NCBI GenBank assembly: GCA_003447595.1
Contig: DLYT01000008.1
Coordinates: 28,689 to 38,260 of the forward strand
DNA from: Porphyromonadaceae bacterium
GTDB lineage: Bacteria > Bacteroidota > Bacteroidia > Bacteroidales > CAMTPD01
Length of the DNA: 9,572 nt
Direction: 5' to 3'
The notes under the pieces are model-generated. The model was not told the origin of the DNA. It saw only the letters and a program-made list of their open reading frames with translations, and made no database searches. This document shows, piece after piece, positions 1 through 6,524 of this stretch. Position numbers and translations under genes: made by a program. Positions within the stretch are counted from its first letter, which is position 1, and the number at the start of each line of letters is the position of its first letter.

Positions 1-998
1 GGCATTGTTTCTTCGAGCGAAGGATATTTAGCCGCACGCACCTGCTCAGGCACTCCTTGCAAACGAGCCCATCTGCGAGAGCCCTCAATCGTGATTTGTT
101 GCGGAGTACGAATACCGGCAACCACATCCTCTCCTTGCGCATTAATCAAATATTCGCCATTGAAGACATCCTCTCCGGTTGCTGCATCGCGGGTAAATGC
201 AACACCTGTAGCCGAAGTATTGCCCATGTTTCCAAACACCATGGCTTGTACATTCACAGCAGTTCCCCATTCTTCCGGTATCTGATACATTTGACGATAG
301 GTTATTGCCCGCTCATTCATCCAACTATCAAATACGGCACATACGGCACCCCATAGTTGCTGCCACGGACAATCTGGAAAATCTTTTCCCGTACGATATT
401 TTACAGCGGTCTTGAAACGTTTTACAAGGATCTTGAGATCAGCTACGGTAAGATCCGTATCAAGTGTAACGCCTTTACTCTTTTTTACGTCTTCGAGAAT
501 CTCTTCAAACGGATCGATATCTTGTTTCGATTGTGGTTTCATTCCCAAAACAACATCGCCATACATTTGCACAAAACGACGATATGAGTCCCATGCAAAG
601 CGCTCATTTCCCGATTTACGGGCAATGCCTTCTACAGCTTCGTCATTGAGCCCTAAGTTAAGCACGGTATCCATCATTCCGGGCATAGATACTCGAGCGC
701 CGGAGCGCACAGAAACTAACAACGGATTATCTTTATCCCCAAACTTACAATTCATTAGAGATTCAACATGTATAATCGCGTTTTCAACATCGGCCTGCAG
801 CAGTTTAATGACCTCTTCACGTCCCAATTTATTATACTCAGTACACACATCGGTCGTGATTGTGAATCCGGGTGGAACCGGAACTCCTATTAAGTTCATT
901 TCTGCTAGATTCGCGCCTTTACCGCCCAACAAATTCTTCATACCGGCACTACCCTCGGCCTGTCCGTTTCCGAACAAATAAACTCTTTTTTTCTCCAT
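1..998 (-). CDS. ppdK: Pyruvate phosphate dikinase, N-terminal part (cut by window edge)
   Basis: This enzyme interconverts pyruvate, ATP and phosphate with phosphoenolpyruvate, AMP and pyrophosphate in the cytoplasm. In anaerobes it can run in the glycolytic or the gluconeogenic direction. I translated 332 codons by hand from ATG at 998-996; an in-frame TAA lies three codons upstream, which fixes the start. The visible part is the N-terminal nucleotide-binding domain. It has GGKGANLAEM (about residues 25-34), VSVRSGARVSMPGMMDTVLN (about 95-114, with the ATP-site Arg at 98), VFGNMGNTSATGVAFTRD (about 254-271) and GEYLINAQGEDVVAGIRTP (about 281-299). These are near-diagnostic for PPDK rather than PEP synthase. 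Family members are about 870-900 residues, so the phosphohistidine and PEP/pyruvate domains lie beyond the left edge. There is no frameshift in the visible part. A promoter candidate lies at 1114-1146. Confidence 0.97.
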   Translation of the reverse strand, partial: MEKKRVYLFGNGQAEGSAGMKNLLGGKGANLAEMNLIGVPVPPGFTITTDVCTEYNKLGREEVIKLLQADVENAIIHVESLMNCKFGDKDNPLLVSVRSGARVSMPGMMDTVLNLGLNDEAVEGIARKSGNERFAWDSYRRFVQMYGDVVLGMKPQSKQDIDPFEEILEDVKKSKGVTLDTDLTVADLKILVKRFKTAVKYRTGKDFPDCPWQQLWGAVCAVFDSWMNERAITYRQMYQIPEEWGTAVNVQAMVFGNMGNTSATGVAFTRDAATGEDVFNGEYLINAQGEDVVAGIRTPQQITIEGSRRWARLQGVPEQVRAAKYPSLEETM

Positions 999-1113
999 AA
1001 TGATTTAAAGTTTTTTCAACATTCAATATACCAGCACTTTTGTGATTCTCACAGTTGATATATAACGGTCAATCGCTTTATTTATGCGTGGTATACGGTT
1101 TTTTCTATAAGAA

Positions 1114-1146
1114 CGAAGATAGATAAATTGTTTAAACGTGTGCAAA
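1114..1146 (-). promoter_or_regulatory. Candidate Bacteroidota promoter for ppdK
   Basis: Read on the minus strand, TTTG (1146-1143) is followed after 21 nt by TATCTTCG (1121-1114). This matches the Bacteroidota -33/-7 pattern TTTG / TAnnTTTG with one mismatch in the -7 box. Transcription would start near 1107 and leave a leader of roughly 110 nt before the ppdK ATG. The spacer is AT-rich, so a chance match is possible. Confidence 0.4.
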
Positions 1147-1205
1147 AAAAGGCAAACAAATTTCATGTTTAGCAACATATAACATGGATTGGAAAAGGAT
1201 TTGAA

Positions 1206-1213
1206 TAACTTTG
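1206..1213 (+). promoter_or_regulatory. Candidate -7 box upstream of rlmD
   Basis: TAACTTTG is a perfect match to the Bacteroidota -7 consensus TAnnTTTG. No good TTTG lies 19-21 nt upstream; TTGG at 1189-1192 is too close. The -33 element is therefore weak or absent. A start near 1220 would give a leader of about 90 nt before the TTG start codon at 1313. Confidence 0.4.
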
Positions 1214-1312
1214 CATCTTGAAGAAGAAGGTGTTTTCTCATCTGAACTTTATTAGAGACAGATTGAAAGCCCCGATTGATTTGATTTTCGAACATACATA
1301 GCATATAACAAA

Positions 1313-2722
1313 TTGGCACGAAAGAAGAAACAACTCCCTATCGTGGAGAACATTACAATCACAGATGTTGCAGCCGAAGGTAAGGCTATCGCAAAGATTG
1401 ACGACATGGTTATTTTTGTACCCTTTGTAGCTCCGGGCGACATAGTAGACTTGAAGCTATCACGCAGAAAGAAGAACTATGCAGAGGGCAAAGTGGTAAA
1501 ATTTCATGAATATGCGGCAAATAGAGCCGTTCCTTTTTGCGAGCACTTTGGTATTTGTGGTGGCTGCAAATGGCAACACATTCACTATGCCGACCAATTG
1601 AAATACAAACAAAAACAAGTTATGGACAATCTTACCCGTATTGGTAAGATCGAAATGGAAGAAGTATTGCCAATCTTAGGATCAGAGCAAACAGAATTCT
1701 ACCGTAACAAGTTAGAGTTTACGTTCTCAAACAAAAAATGGCTTACCGAAGCTGATATGAATTCGGGCGTCGAGTTTGATTGTATGAATGCTCTTGGCTT
1801 TCACATCCCGGGCTGTTTTGACAAAGTTCTAGACATCAACAAATGTTGGTTGCAGTCGGACTTGTCTAACCGCATTCGTCTTGAAATCCGTAAGTTCGCG
1901 CTTGAGCACAACTATTCATTCTTCGACTTGCGTGCACAAGAAGGATTTATGAGAAATATCATCATCCGCACAGCTTCTACCGGCGAAGTAATGCTTATTG
2001 TTGTATTCTTCCACGAAGATGTAGAAAAACGTGAAGCCATACTACAGCATTTGGCCGATACATTCCCTGAAATTACATCATTAATGTATGTAATCAATCA
2101 GAAATGTAACGATACAATCTCAGACCAAGACGTGATTGTATTCAAAGGTAAAGACCATATCATCGAAGAGATGGAAGGTTTGAACTTCAAGGTAGGTCCT
2201 AAGTCGTTCTACCAAACAAATAGCAAACAGGCTTACAACCTATATAAAATCACACGTGAGTTTGCAGGACTTACCGGCGAAGAATTGGTTTATGACCTTT
2301 ACACAGGCACCGGTACAATCGCAAACTTCGTAGCACACCAAGCAAAACGTGTTATCGGTATCGAATACGTTCCGGATGCAATTGAAGACGCTAAGGTTAA
2401 CTCTCAAATCAACAACATCGAGAATACCTTGTTCTTTGCCGGAGATATGAAAGATATCCTTACACAAGACTTTATCAATCAATATGGCCGTCCGGATGTA
2501 ATCATCACCGACCCACCTCGCGCAGGTATGCACGATGATGTAATCAAGACGATCTTATTTGCAGAACCGAAACGTATCGTGTATGTAAGCTGTAACCCGG
2601 CAACACAAGCACGCGACTTGGCTCTTCTTGATGAGGCGTATAAAGTTAAGAAAGTACGTCCTGTTGATATGTTCCCACACACACATCACGTAGAAAATGT
2701 TGTGTTGCTGGAGCGACGTTAA
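1313..2722 (+). CDS. rlmD: 23S rRNA (uracil-5-)-methyltransferase, RlmD/RumA type
   Basis: This is a SAM-dependent enzyme that makes 5-methyluridine in 23S rRNA (TrmA/RumA family; E. coli RlmD acts at U1939). The 469 residues show an N-terminal TRAM domain (about 7-65). The four iron-sulfur cysteines follow: C76, C82 and C85 in CEHFGICGGC, and C178. The C-terminal Rossmann methyltransferase domain has VYDLYTGTGTIANF for SAM binding, DVIITDPPRAGMHDDV, the nucleophile C427 in YVSCNPATQARDL, and the general base E461 in HVENVVLLE. The start is a TTG at 1313: no in-frame ATG lies upstream before a TGA at 1277, and the next Met (residue 32) would cut into TRAM. Its exact uracil target cannot be read from sequence, because RlmC and RlmCD relatives look alike. 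mltF follows after 20 bp, so the two are probably co-transcribed. Confidence 0.95.
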   Translation: MARKKKQLPIVENITITDVAAEGKAIAKIDDMVIFVPFVAPGDIVDLKLSRRKKNYAEGKVVKFHEYAANRAVPFCEHFGICGGCKWQHIHYADQLKYKQKQVMDNLTRIGKIEMEEVLPILGSEQTEFYRNKLEFTFSNKKWLTEADMNSGVEFDCMNALGFHIPGCFDKVLDINKCWLQSDLSNRIRLEIRKFALEHNYSFFDLRAQEGFMRNIIIRTASTGEVMLIVVFFHEDVEKREAILQHLADTFPEITSLMYVINQKCNDTISDQDVIVFKGKDHIIEEMEGLNFKVGPKSFYQTNSKQAYNLYKITREFAGLTGEELVYDLYTGTGTIANFVAHQAKRVIGIEYVPDAIEDAKVNSQINNIENTLFFAGDMKDILTQDFINQYGRPDVIITDPPRAGMHDDVIKTILFAEPKRIVYVSCNPATQARDLALLDEAYKVKKVRPVDMFPHTHHVENVVLLERR

Positions 2723-2742
2723 GTTGACTTAGAACATTGTAA

Positions 2743-4158
2743 ATGACATTAAATAAAGCAATACAAAGAGGTTTTCTTTTTCTATCCTTGATATGCTCTC
2801 TTTCGGCTTGCCAAAACAAGCAGAGCGAGAAAAACGATCAAGAACAAGAGGAAGAAACCTCTTTTTCAGATTTTGACCAGATAAAGGCACAAGGTGAAAT
2901 CACGGCCATTACGCTTTATAGCTCCGTTTCGTACTTTCAGTACAAAATGCAGCCGATGGGTTATGAGTATGAAATGATGCAAGACTTTGCAGAAAGTCAC
3001 GGACTCAAGCTCAACGTAAAAGTGGCCGAAAACCCCAATAAACTAACAGAAATGTTGTTGAATGGCGAAGGCGATGTGATCATGTATAACATCCCTGTAA
3101 CAAATCAACTCAAGAACAAAGTTATCTATTGCGGTCGTGAGATTGTAACCAGCCAAGTATTGGTACAGCGTAACGAGAGAAAAGATACGCTACTTAAAGA
3201 CGTAACAGAACTGATTGGCAAAGAGGTATACGTAAAACACGACACCAAACATCACGAGCGCCTCAAAAACTTAAACAGCGAATTAGGAGGAGGTATCATC
3301 ATCAAAGACATCGAGAAGGATACAATCACCACTGAAGATTTGATCGAGATGGTATCGCTTGGACAAATCAAATACACGGTTAGTGACGACCTGATTGCCA
3401 AACTCAACAAAACCTATTACAAAAATATTGATGTAGACCTAAAGGTGAGTTTTCCTCAACGCTCTTCGTGGGCTGTGTCAAAGAATTCTCCCGTATTGGC
3501 CGATTCAATCAACAGCTGGTTTGAAAAGAATAAAAACACGACCCGCTACAAAGCGATTGTGAAACGATATTTTGAGCTGAGTAAACTACCCGATGATTAT
3601 GAAGTACTCCCAATCCTCAACGGAATGATTTCACCTTTTGATAAATACTTTAAAAAGTATGCATCAAACTTGGGTTGGGAATGGCAATTGATTGCATCGA
3701 TCGGATATCAAGAATCACGCTTCAAGCCCCAAGCAGCATCTTGGGCCGGAGCAGAAGGAGTTATGGGCATCATGCCTCGCACAGCTAAAGGTATTGGCAT
3801 GTCGAGGCAAGATGTCTTGAACCCGGAAACATCGATCAAAGGTGGTGTGGAAATCTTGAAACGATTTAGAAATGGCTTTTCGGAGATAACAGATCCGGAG
3901 GAGATTATCAAATTCACCCTCGCGGCCTACAATGCCGGTATCGGACACGTGTATGATGCGCAACGACTGGCCGAAAAGTATGGAAAGAACCCCAATGTTT
4001 GGGATGGAAATGTGGAAGAGTTTATCAAACTCAAAAGCGATCCCAAGTACTACAACGATCCCGTATGCAAGCACGGTTATCTGCGTGGTACAGAAACTTA
4101 TAAATATGTACGAGAAGTAGTAGACCGCTACAAATACTATAAAACAAAAAGTAGCTAA
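2743..4158 (+). CDS. mltF: MltF-type lipoprotein lytic transglycosylase (SBP_bac_3 + SLT)
   Basis: This predicted peptidoglycan hydrolase cleaves the MurNAc-GlcNAc bond with formation of 1,6-anhydroMurNAc, acting from the periplasmic face of a membrane. The 471 residues begin with a signal peptide ending in lipobox LSAC (Cys23), then an acidic Gln/Glu-rich linker. A periplasmic solute-binding-like domain (family 3) spans about 50-280. The SLT catalytic domain spans about 300-455, with catalytic Glu324 in QESRF, GVMGIMPRTA (339-348) and AAYNAGIG (394-401). This domain order matches E. coli MltF (518 aa). In the SLT motif the usual Gln of GLMQIMP is Gly342; as I recall it, MltF proteins also carry Gly there. 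The ATG at 2743 is chosen because it gives a complete lipoprotein signal. It lies 20 bp after rlmD with no visible promoter between them. The stop codon sits inside the terminator stem. Confidence 0.92.
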   Translation: MTLNKAIQRGFLFLSLICSLSACQNKQSEKNDQEQEEETSFSDFDQIKAQGEITAITLYSSVSYFQYKMQPMGYEYEMMQDFAESHGLKLNVKVAENPNKLTEMLLNGEGDVIMYNIPVTNQLKNKVIYCGREIVTSQVLVQRNERKDTLLKDVTELIGKEVYVKHDTKHHERLKNLNSELGGGIIIKDIEKDTITTEDLIEMVSLGQIKYTVSDDLIAKLNKTYYKNIDVDLKVSFPQRSSWAVSKNSPVLADSINSWFEKNKNTTRYKAIVKRYFELSKLPDDYEVLPILNGMISPFDKYFKKYASNLGWEWQLIASIGYQESRFKPQAASWAGAEGVMGIMPRTAKGIGMSRQDVLNPETSIKGGVEILKRFRNGFSEITDPEEIIKFTLAAYNAGIGHVYDAQRLAEKYGKNPNVWDGNVEEFIKLKSDPKYYNDPVCKHGYLRGTETYKYVREVVDRYKYYKTKSS

Positions 4159-4201
4159 CCAATCAATTTTCTTTTAATTGAAAACGATTGTTAGCTACTT
4201 T
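4148..4201. terminator. Bidirectional hairpin terminator between mltF and pyrC
   Basis: AAAGTAGCTAAC (4148-4159) pairs perfectly with GTTAGCTACTTT (4190-4201). After a bulged C the stem continues with AATC/GATT (4161-4164, 4186-4189), then TTTTC/GAAAA (4167-4171, 4180-4184). T-rich runs follow on both sides: TTTCATTTATCT to the right and CTACTTTTTGTTTT on the minus strand. It lies between convergent genes and overlaps the mltF stop codon. Confidence 0.8.
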
Positions 4202-4232
4202 CATTTATCTCAATAATGAGCAGCGTGATCGA

Positions 4233-5576
4233 TTAGTGATTGTATTTCACTTCCATTCCGCGTACTGCGTCATTAACTACTCCATTACTATATGCAACTT
4301 CACCGTTGATCAATGTTGTATGTACTTTATTGTGGAATGTAAAGCCTTCGAAAGGTGCCCATCCACATTTATAAAGAATATTCTCAGGAGCTACTGTCCA
4401 CTCTGATTCCGGAGCTACAAGCACAAGATCGGCATAATATCCTTCTCTGATAAAACCTCTCTCCTCGATATGGAATAATTGAGCCGGACGATGCGCCATT
4501 ACTTCAACAACTTTCTCTACCGTAAATTTACCTTGACGAGCCAATTCGAGCATTGCCACCAATGAGTGTTGTACCAACGGACCTCCCGATGCAGCTTTCA
4601 AACAGCTTCCTTCTTTTTCTGACAAAAGGTGTGGAGCATGGTCGGTCGCAACGATATCGATGGTTCCGTTATTTACTGCTTCAATCAATGCGTCTCTATC
4701 TGTCTCTGTCTTGATAGACGGATTCCATTTGATACGGTTGCCATATGTTGCATAGTCGGCATCGGTAAACCACAAATGGTGTACACAAACCTCTCCTGTA
4801 ATTTGTTTCTCCTCTAGTGGGCCATTCGACAACAATTCGAGCTCTTTCGCTGTAGAAAGGTGCAAAATGTGTAATCTACCTCCGTATTTCTTTGCCAAAG
4901 CAGCAGCCTTAGAAGATGACTTATAGCAAGCCTCCTCACTTCTGATCTTCGAATGGAAAGAGATATCAAGATCTTCGCCATATTGCGAAGTGAATGTTTC
5001 AATATTGCGTTTGATTACTGACTCCTCTTCAGCATGTACGGCAATGATCAAACCCGATTCGCTAAAGATACGACCCAGCGTTTCTTCGTTATCTACCAAC
5101 ATGTTTCCGGTAGAAGATCCCATGAAAAGTTTCAAACCCGGTACACGCGTTTTATCCAGACGTTTGATCTCGTCCATGTTATCGTTTGTTGCACCGAAGA
5201 AGAACGAATAGTTTGCCAACGAAACCTCTGCTGCTCTATCAAATTTAGCATTCAGATTCTCGATCGTTGTAGTCTGAGGTTTTGTATTTGGCATATCCAT
5301 AAACGAAGTCACCCCTCCTGCTACAGCCGCACGGCTTTCGGTAAAGATTTCTCCTTTATGTGTAAGACCCGGTTCACGAAAATGCACCTGATCGTCGATA
5401 GCTCCGGGAAGAAGCAACAATCCGGTTGCGTCAATCACTTGATCGGCTGTCAATGCTTCTGCCGGAACTTCTCCGGTATAAACACGTTCAATTCGATTCC
5501 CTTTGATCAATACTGAGGCAATTTGTTTTTTTCCCTCATTGACCATTGTTGCGTCTTTAATAAGTAAACTCTTCAT
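4233..5576 (-). CDS. pyrC: Dihydroorotase
   Basis: Dihydroorotase catalyses the third step of de novo pyrimidine synthesis, cyclising N-carbamoyl-L-aspartate to L-dihydroorotate in the cytoplasm. The 447-residue protein is an amidohydrolase of the long bacterial dihydroorotase group. Visible motifs are DDQVHFREPG (61-70), MDMPNT (about 93-98), GLKLFMGSSTGN with Lys149 as the likely carboxylated metal bridge, His181 in VHAEE, His239 in LHILHLSTAKE, and Asp312 in ATDHAPH. The first His of the usual HxH metal motif is Gln63, while His65 and Arg67 are kept. I chose ATG at 5576 (MKSLLIKDATMVNEG) over an in-frame GTG at 5585, because it matches the usual N terminus of relatives. The glycosyltransferase gene lies 50 bp upstream on the same strand with no promoter match between, so they probably form one transcript. 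Confidence 0.95.
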   Translation of the reverse strand: MKSLLIKDATMVNEGKKQIASVLIKGNRIERVYTGEVPAEALTADQVIDATGLLLLPGAIDDQVHFREPGLTHKGEIFTESRAAVAGGVTSFMDMPNTKPQTTTIENLNAKFDRAAEVSLANYSFFFGATNDNMDEIKRLDKTRVPGLKLFMGSSTGNMLVDNEETLGRIFSESGLIIAVHAEEESVIKRNIETFTSQYGEDLDISFHSKIRSEEACYKSSSKAAALAKKYGGRLHILHLSTAKELELLSNGPLEEKQITGEVCVHHLWFTDADYATYGNRIKWNPSIKTETDRDALIEAVNNGTIDIVATDHAPHLLSEKEGSCLKAASGGPLVQHSLVAMLELARQGKFTVEKVVEVMAHRPAQLFHIEERGFIREGYYADLVLVAPESEWTVAPENILYKCGWAPFEGFTFHNKVHTTLINGEVAYSNGVVNDAVRGMEVKYNH

Positions 5577-5626
5577 TATTTGCACTGATTTGTATGCGAT
5601 TTAATATACGTAACGATGTTGTATAG

Positions 5627-6379
5627 TTAGTTTGACGAACTTCTCTTGTGAGGGAATTTTCCACAAAGGGCCCACAAGCGAAGTTTAAGAACACCGAAAA
5701 GTGCTTCACCGAATATCGACGAATTCATTTTAGATACGCCCAATATTCTATTGATAAAAATGATCGGCACTTCGGTCAGTTTAAAGCCACATTTATATGC
5801 AGCATATTTCATTTCAATTTGGAAAGCATATCCTTTGAAATGAATTTTATTGAGATCAATTGTTTCCAACACTTTACGTCTGTAACATTTGAAGCCCGCT
5901 GTTGTATCGGCTATTTTCATACCGGTTACAAAACGCACATAGACAGAAGCAAAATACGACATCAACACGCGCGAAAGCGGCCAGTTAACAACGTTCACGC
6001 CATTGCTGTAACGAGAACCAATGGCAACATCATTTCCTTCGTTTGCACAAGCATTATACAGCTTTAGCAAATCTGCCGGATTGTGCGAAAAGTCGGCATC
6101 CATCTCAAAAACATAGTCATAACCATGTTTCAAAGCCCATTCGAACCCACAAATATAGGCAGTACCTAAACCTTGTTTTCCTGCTCTCTCGATGATAAAA
6201 AGGGTATCGACATATTTTTCTTGCAGACTCTTTACAGCGTTGGCTGTACCATCGGGCGAACCATCATCTATAATAAGTATATCTAAAGCCTTAGGCAGCT
6301 TTTTTACTGTGTGGATGATGTTCTCGATGTTCTCGATTTCGTTGTATGTCGGTATGATTACTAAGCTGTCAGACTTCAT
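5627..6379 (-). CDS. Polyprenol-phosphate (dolichol-phosphate) mannosyltransferase-like GT2
   Basis: This is a family-2 glycosyltransferase of the DPM1 type. Such enzymes transfer a hexose, classically mannose from GDP-mannose, to a polyprenyl phosphate at the cytoplasmic membrane face. The product serves as a lipid-linked sugar donor. The 250 residues show VIIPTYNE (7-14), IIDDGSPDGT (36-45), the metal-binding DAD (94-96) in EMDADFSHNP, GSRYSNG, and DTTAGFKCYRRKVLE. There is no pair of C-terminal membrane helices, so it resembles the short soluble DPM1 form rather than the fused or GtrB-like forms. The start is ATG at 6379; an in-frame GTG at 6388 is a weaker choice. The sugar and acceptor are inferred from family only. 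It sits first in a likely two-gene transcript with pyrC, and a promoter lies at 6446-6478. Confidence 0.9.
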   Translation of the reverse strand: MKSDSLVIIPTYNEIENIENIIHTVKKLPKALDILIIDDGSPDGTANAVKSLQEKYVDTLFIIERAGKQGLGTAYICGFEWALKHGYDYVFEMDADFSHNPADLLKLYNACANEGNDVAIGSRYSNGVNVVNWPLSRVLMSYFASVYVRFVTGMKIADTTAGFKCYRRKVLETIDLNKIHFKGYAFQIEMKYAAYKCGFKLTEVPIIFINRILGVSKMNSSIFGEALFGVLKLRLWALCGKFPHKRSSSN

Positions 6380-6428
6380 GAGCTTCACTATATAGTTATA
6401 TATTCACGTAAAGTGTTTTATTCGGTAT

Positions 6429-6449
6429 TTTGTTTAACCAATAAACAAA
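6429..6449. promoter_or_regulatory. Inverted repeat over the -7 box and start site
   Basis: TTTGTTTA (6429-6436) and TAAACAAA (6442-6449) form a perfect 8-bp inverted repeat with a 5-bp spacer. It overlaps half of the -7 box and the predicted start point, which is a suitable place for a repressor site. It is made only of A/T plus one G or C per arm, so chance is a real alternative. Confidence 0.25.
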
Positions 6450-6478
6450 TATAACAAAACAAACCAGAAAAATGCAAT
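6446..6478 (-). promoter_or_regulatory. Promoter for the glycosyltransferase-pyrC unit
   Basis: On the minus strand, ATTG (6478-6475) is followed after 21 nt by TATATTTG (6453-6446). That is a perfect TAnnTTTG -7 box with a three-of-four -33 box. The start would lie near 6439, giving a leader of about 60 nt. The -33 box lies directly beside the hairpin that ends the upstream gene. Confidence 0.55.
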
Positions 6479-6480
6479 AA

Positions 6481-6521
6481 CCTCGATTTGTCGTAAAAAA
6501 ATACCGATTATAAAGTCGAGG
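6481..6521 (-). terminator. Possible terminator hairpin after the ATP-grasp gene
   Basis: CCTCGA (6481-6486) pairs with TCGAGG (6516-6521), with weak extension inside and a short inner GTA/TAC stem around an A-rich loop. It begins 3 nt past the TAG stop of the minus-strand gene. The following minus-strand sequence, TTATTGCATTTTTC, is only partly T-rich, so termination may be inefficient. Confidence 0.45.
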
Positions 6522-6524
6522 CTT

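Larger units (their letters stand above)
999..1312. other. Divergent intergenic spacer between ppdK and rlmD
   Basis: This 314-bp AT-rich spacer separates two divergent genes. It holds a ppdK promoter candidate (1114-1146, minus) and an rlmD -7 box (1206-1213, plus). I see no tRNA, no riboswitch core and no strong hairpin. A minus-strand reading frame across 1023-1319 has no recognisable family and covers both promoters, so I treat it as non-coding. Confidence 0.6.

Noticed and set aside
412..981. Plus-strand open frame of 189 codons
   Set aside because: It lies antisense to ppdK, whose conserved motifs are unmistakable. It shows no family resemblance.
1023..1319. Minus-strand open frame of 98 codons in the ppdK-rlmD spacer
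   Set aside because: It has no recognisable motifs, its composition follows AT-rich spacer DNA, and it would run through both promoter candidates into the rlmD start.
5577..5585. GTG start for pyrC three codons upstream
   Set aside because: The ATG at 5576 yields the usual MKSLLIKDATMVNEG-type N terminus. The extension adds nothing conserved.
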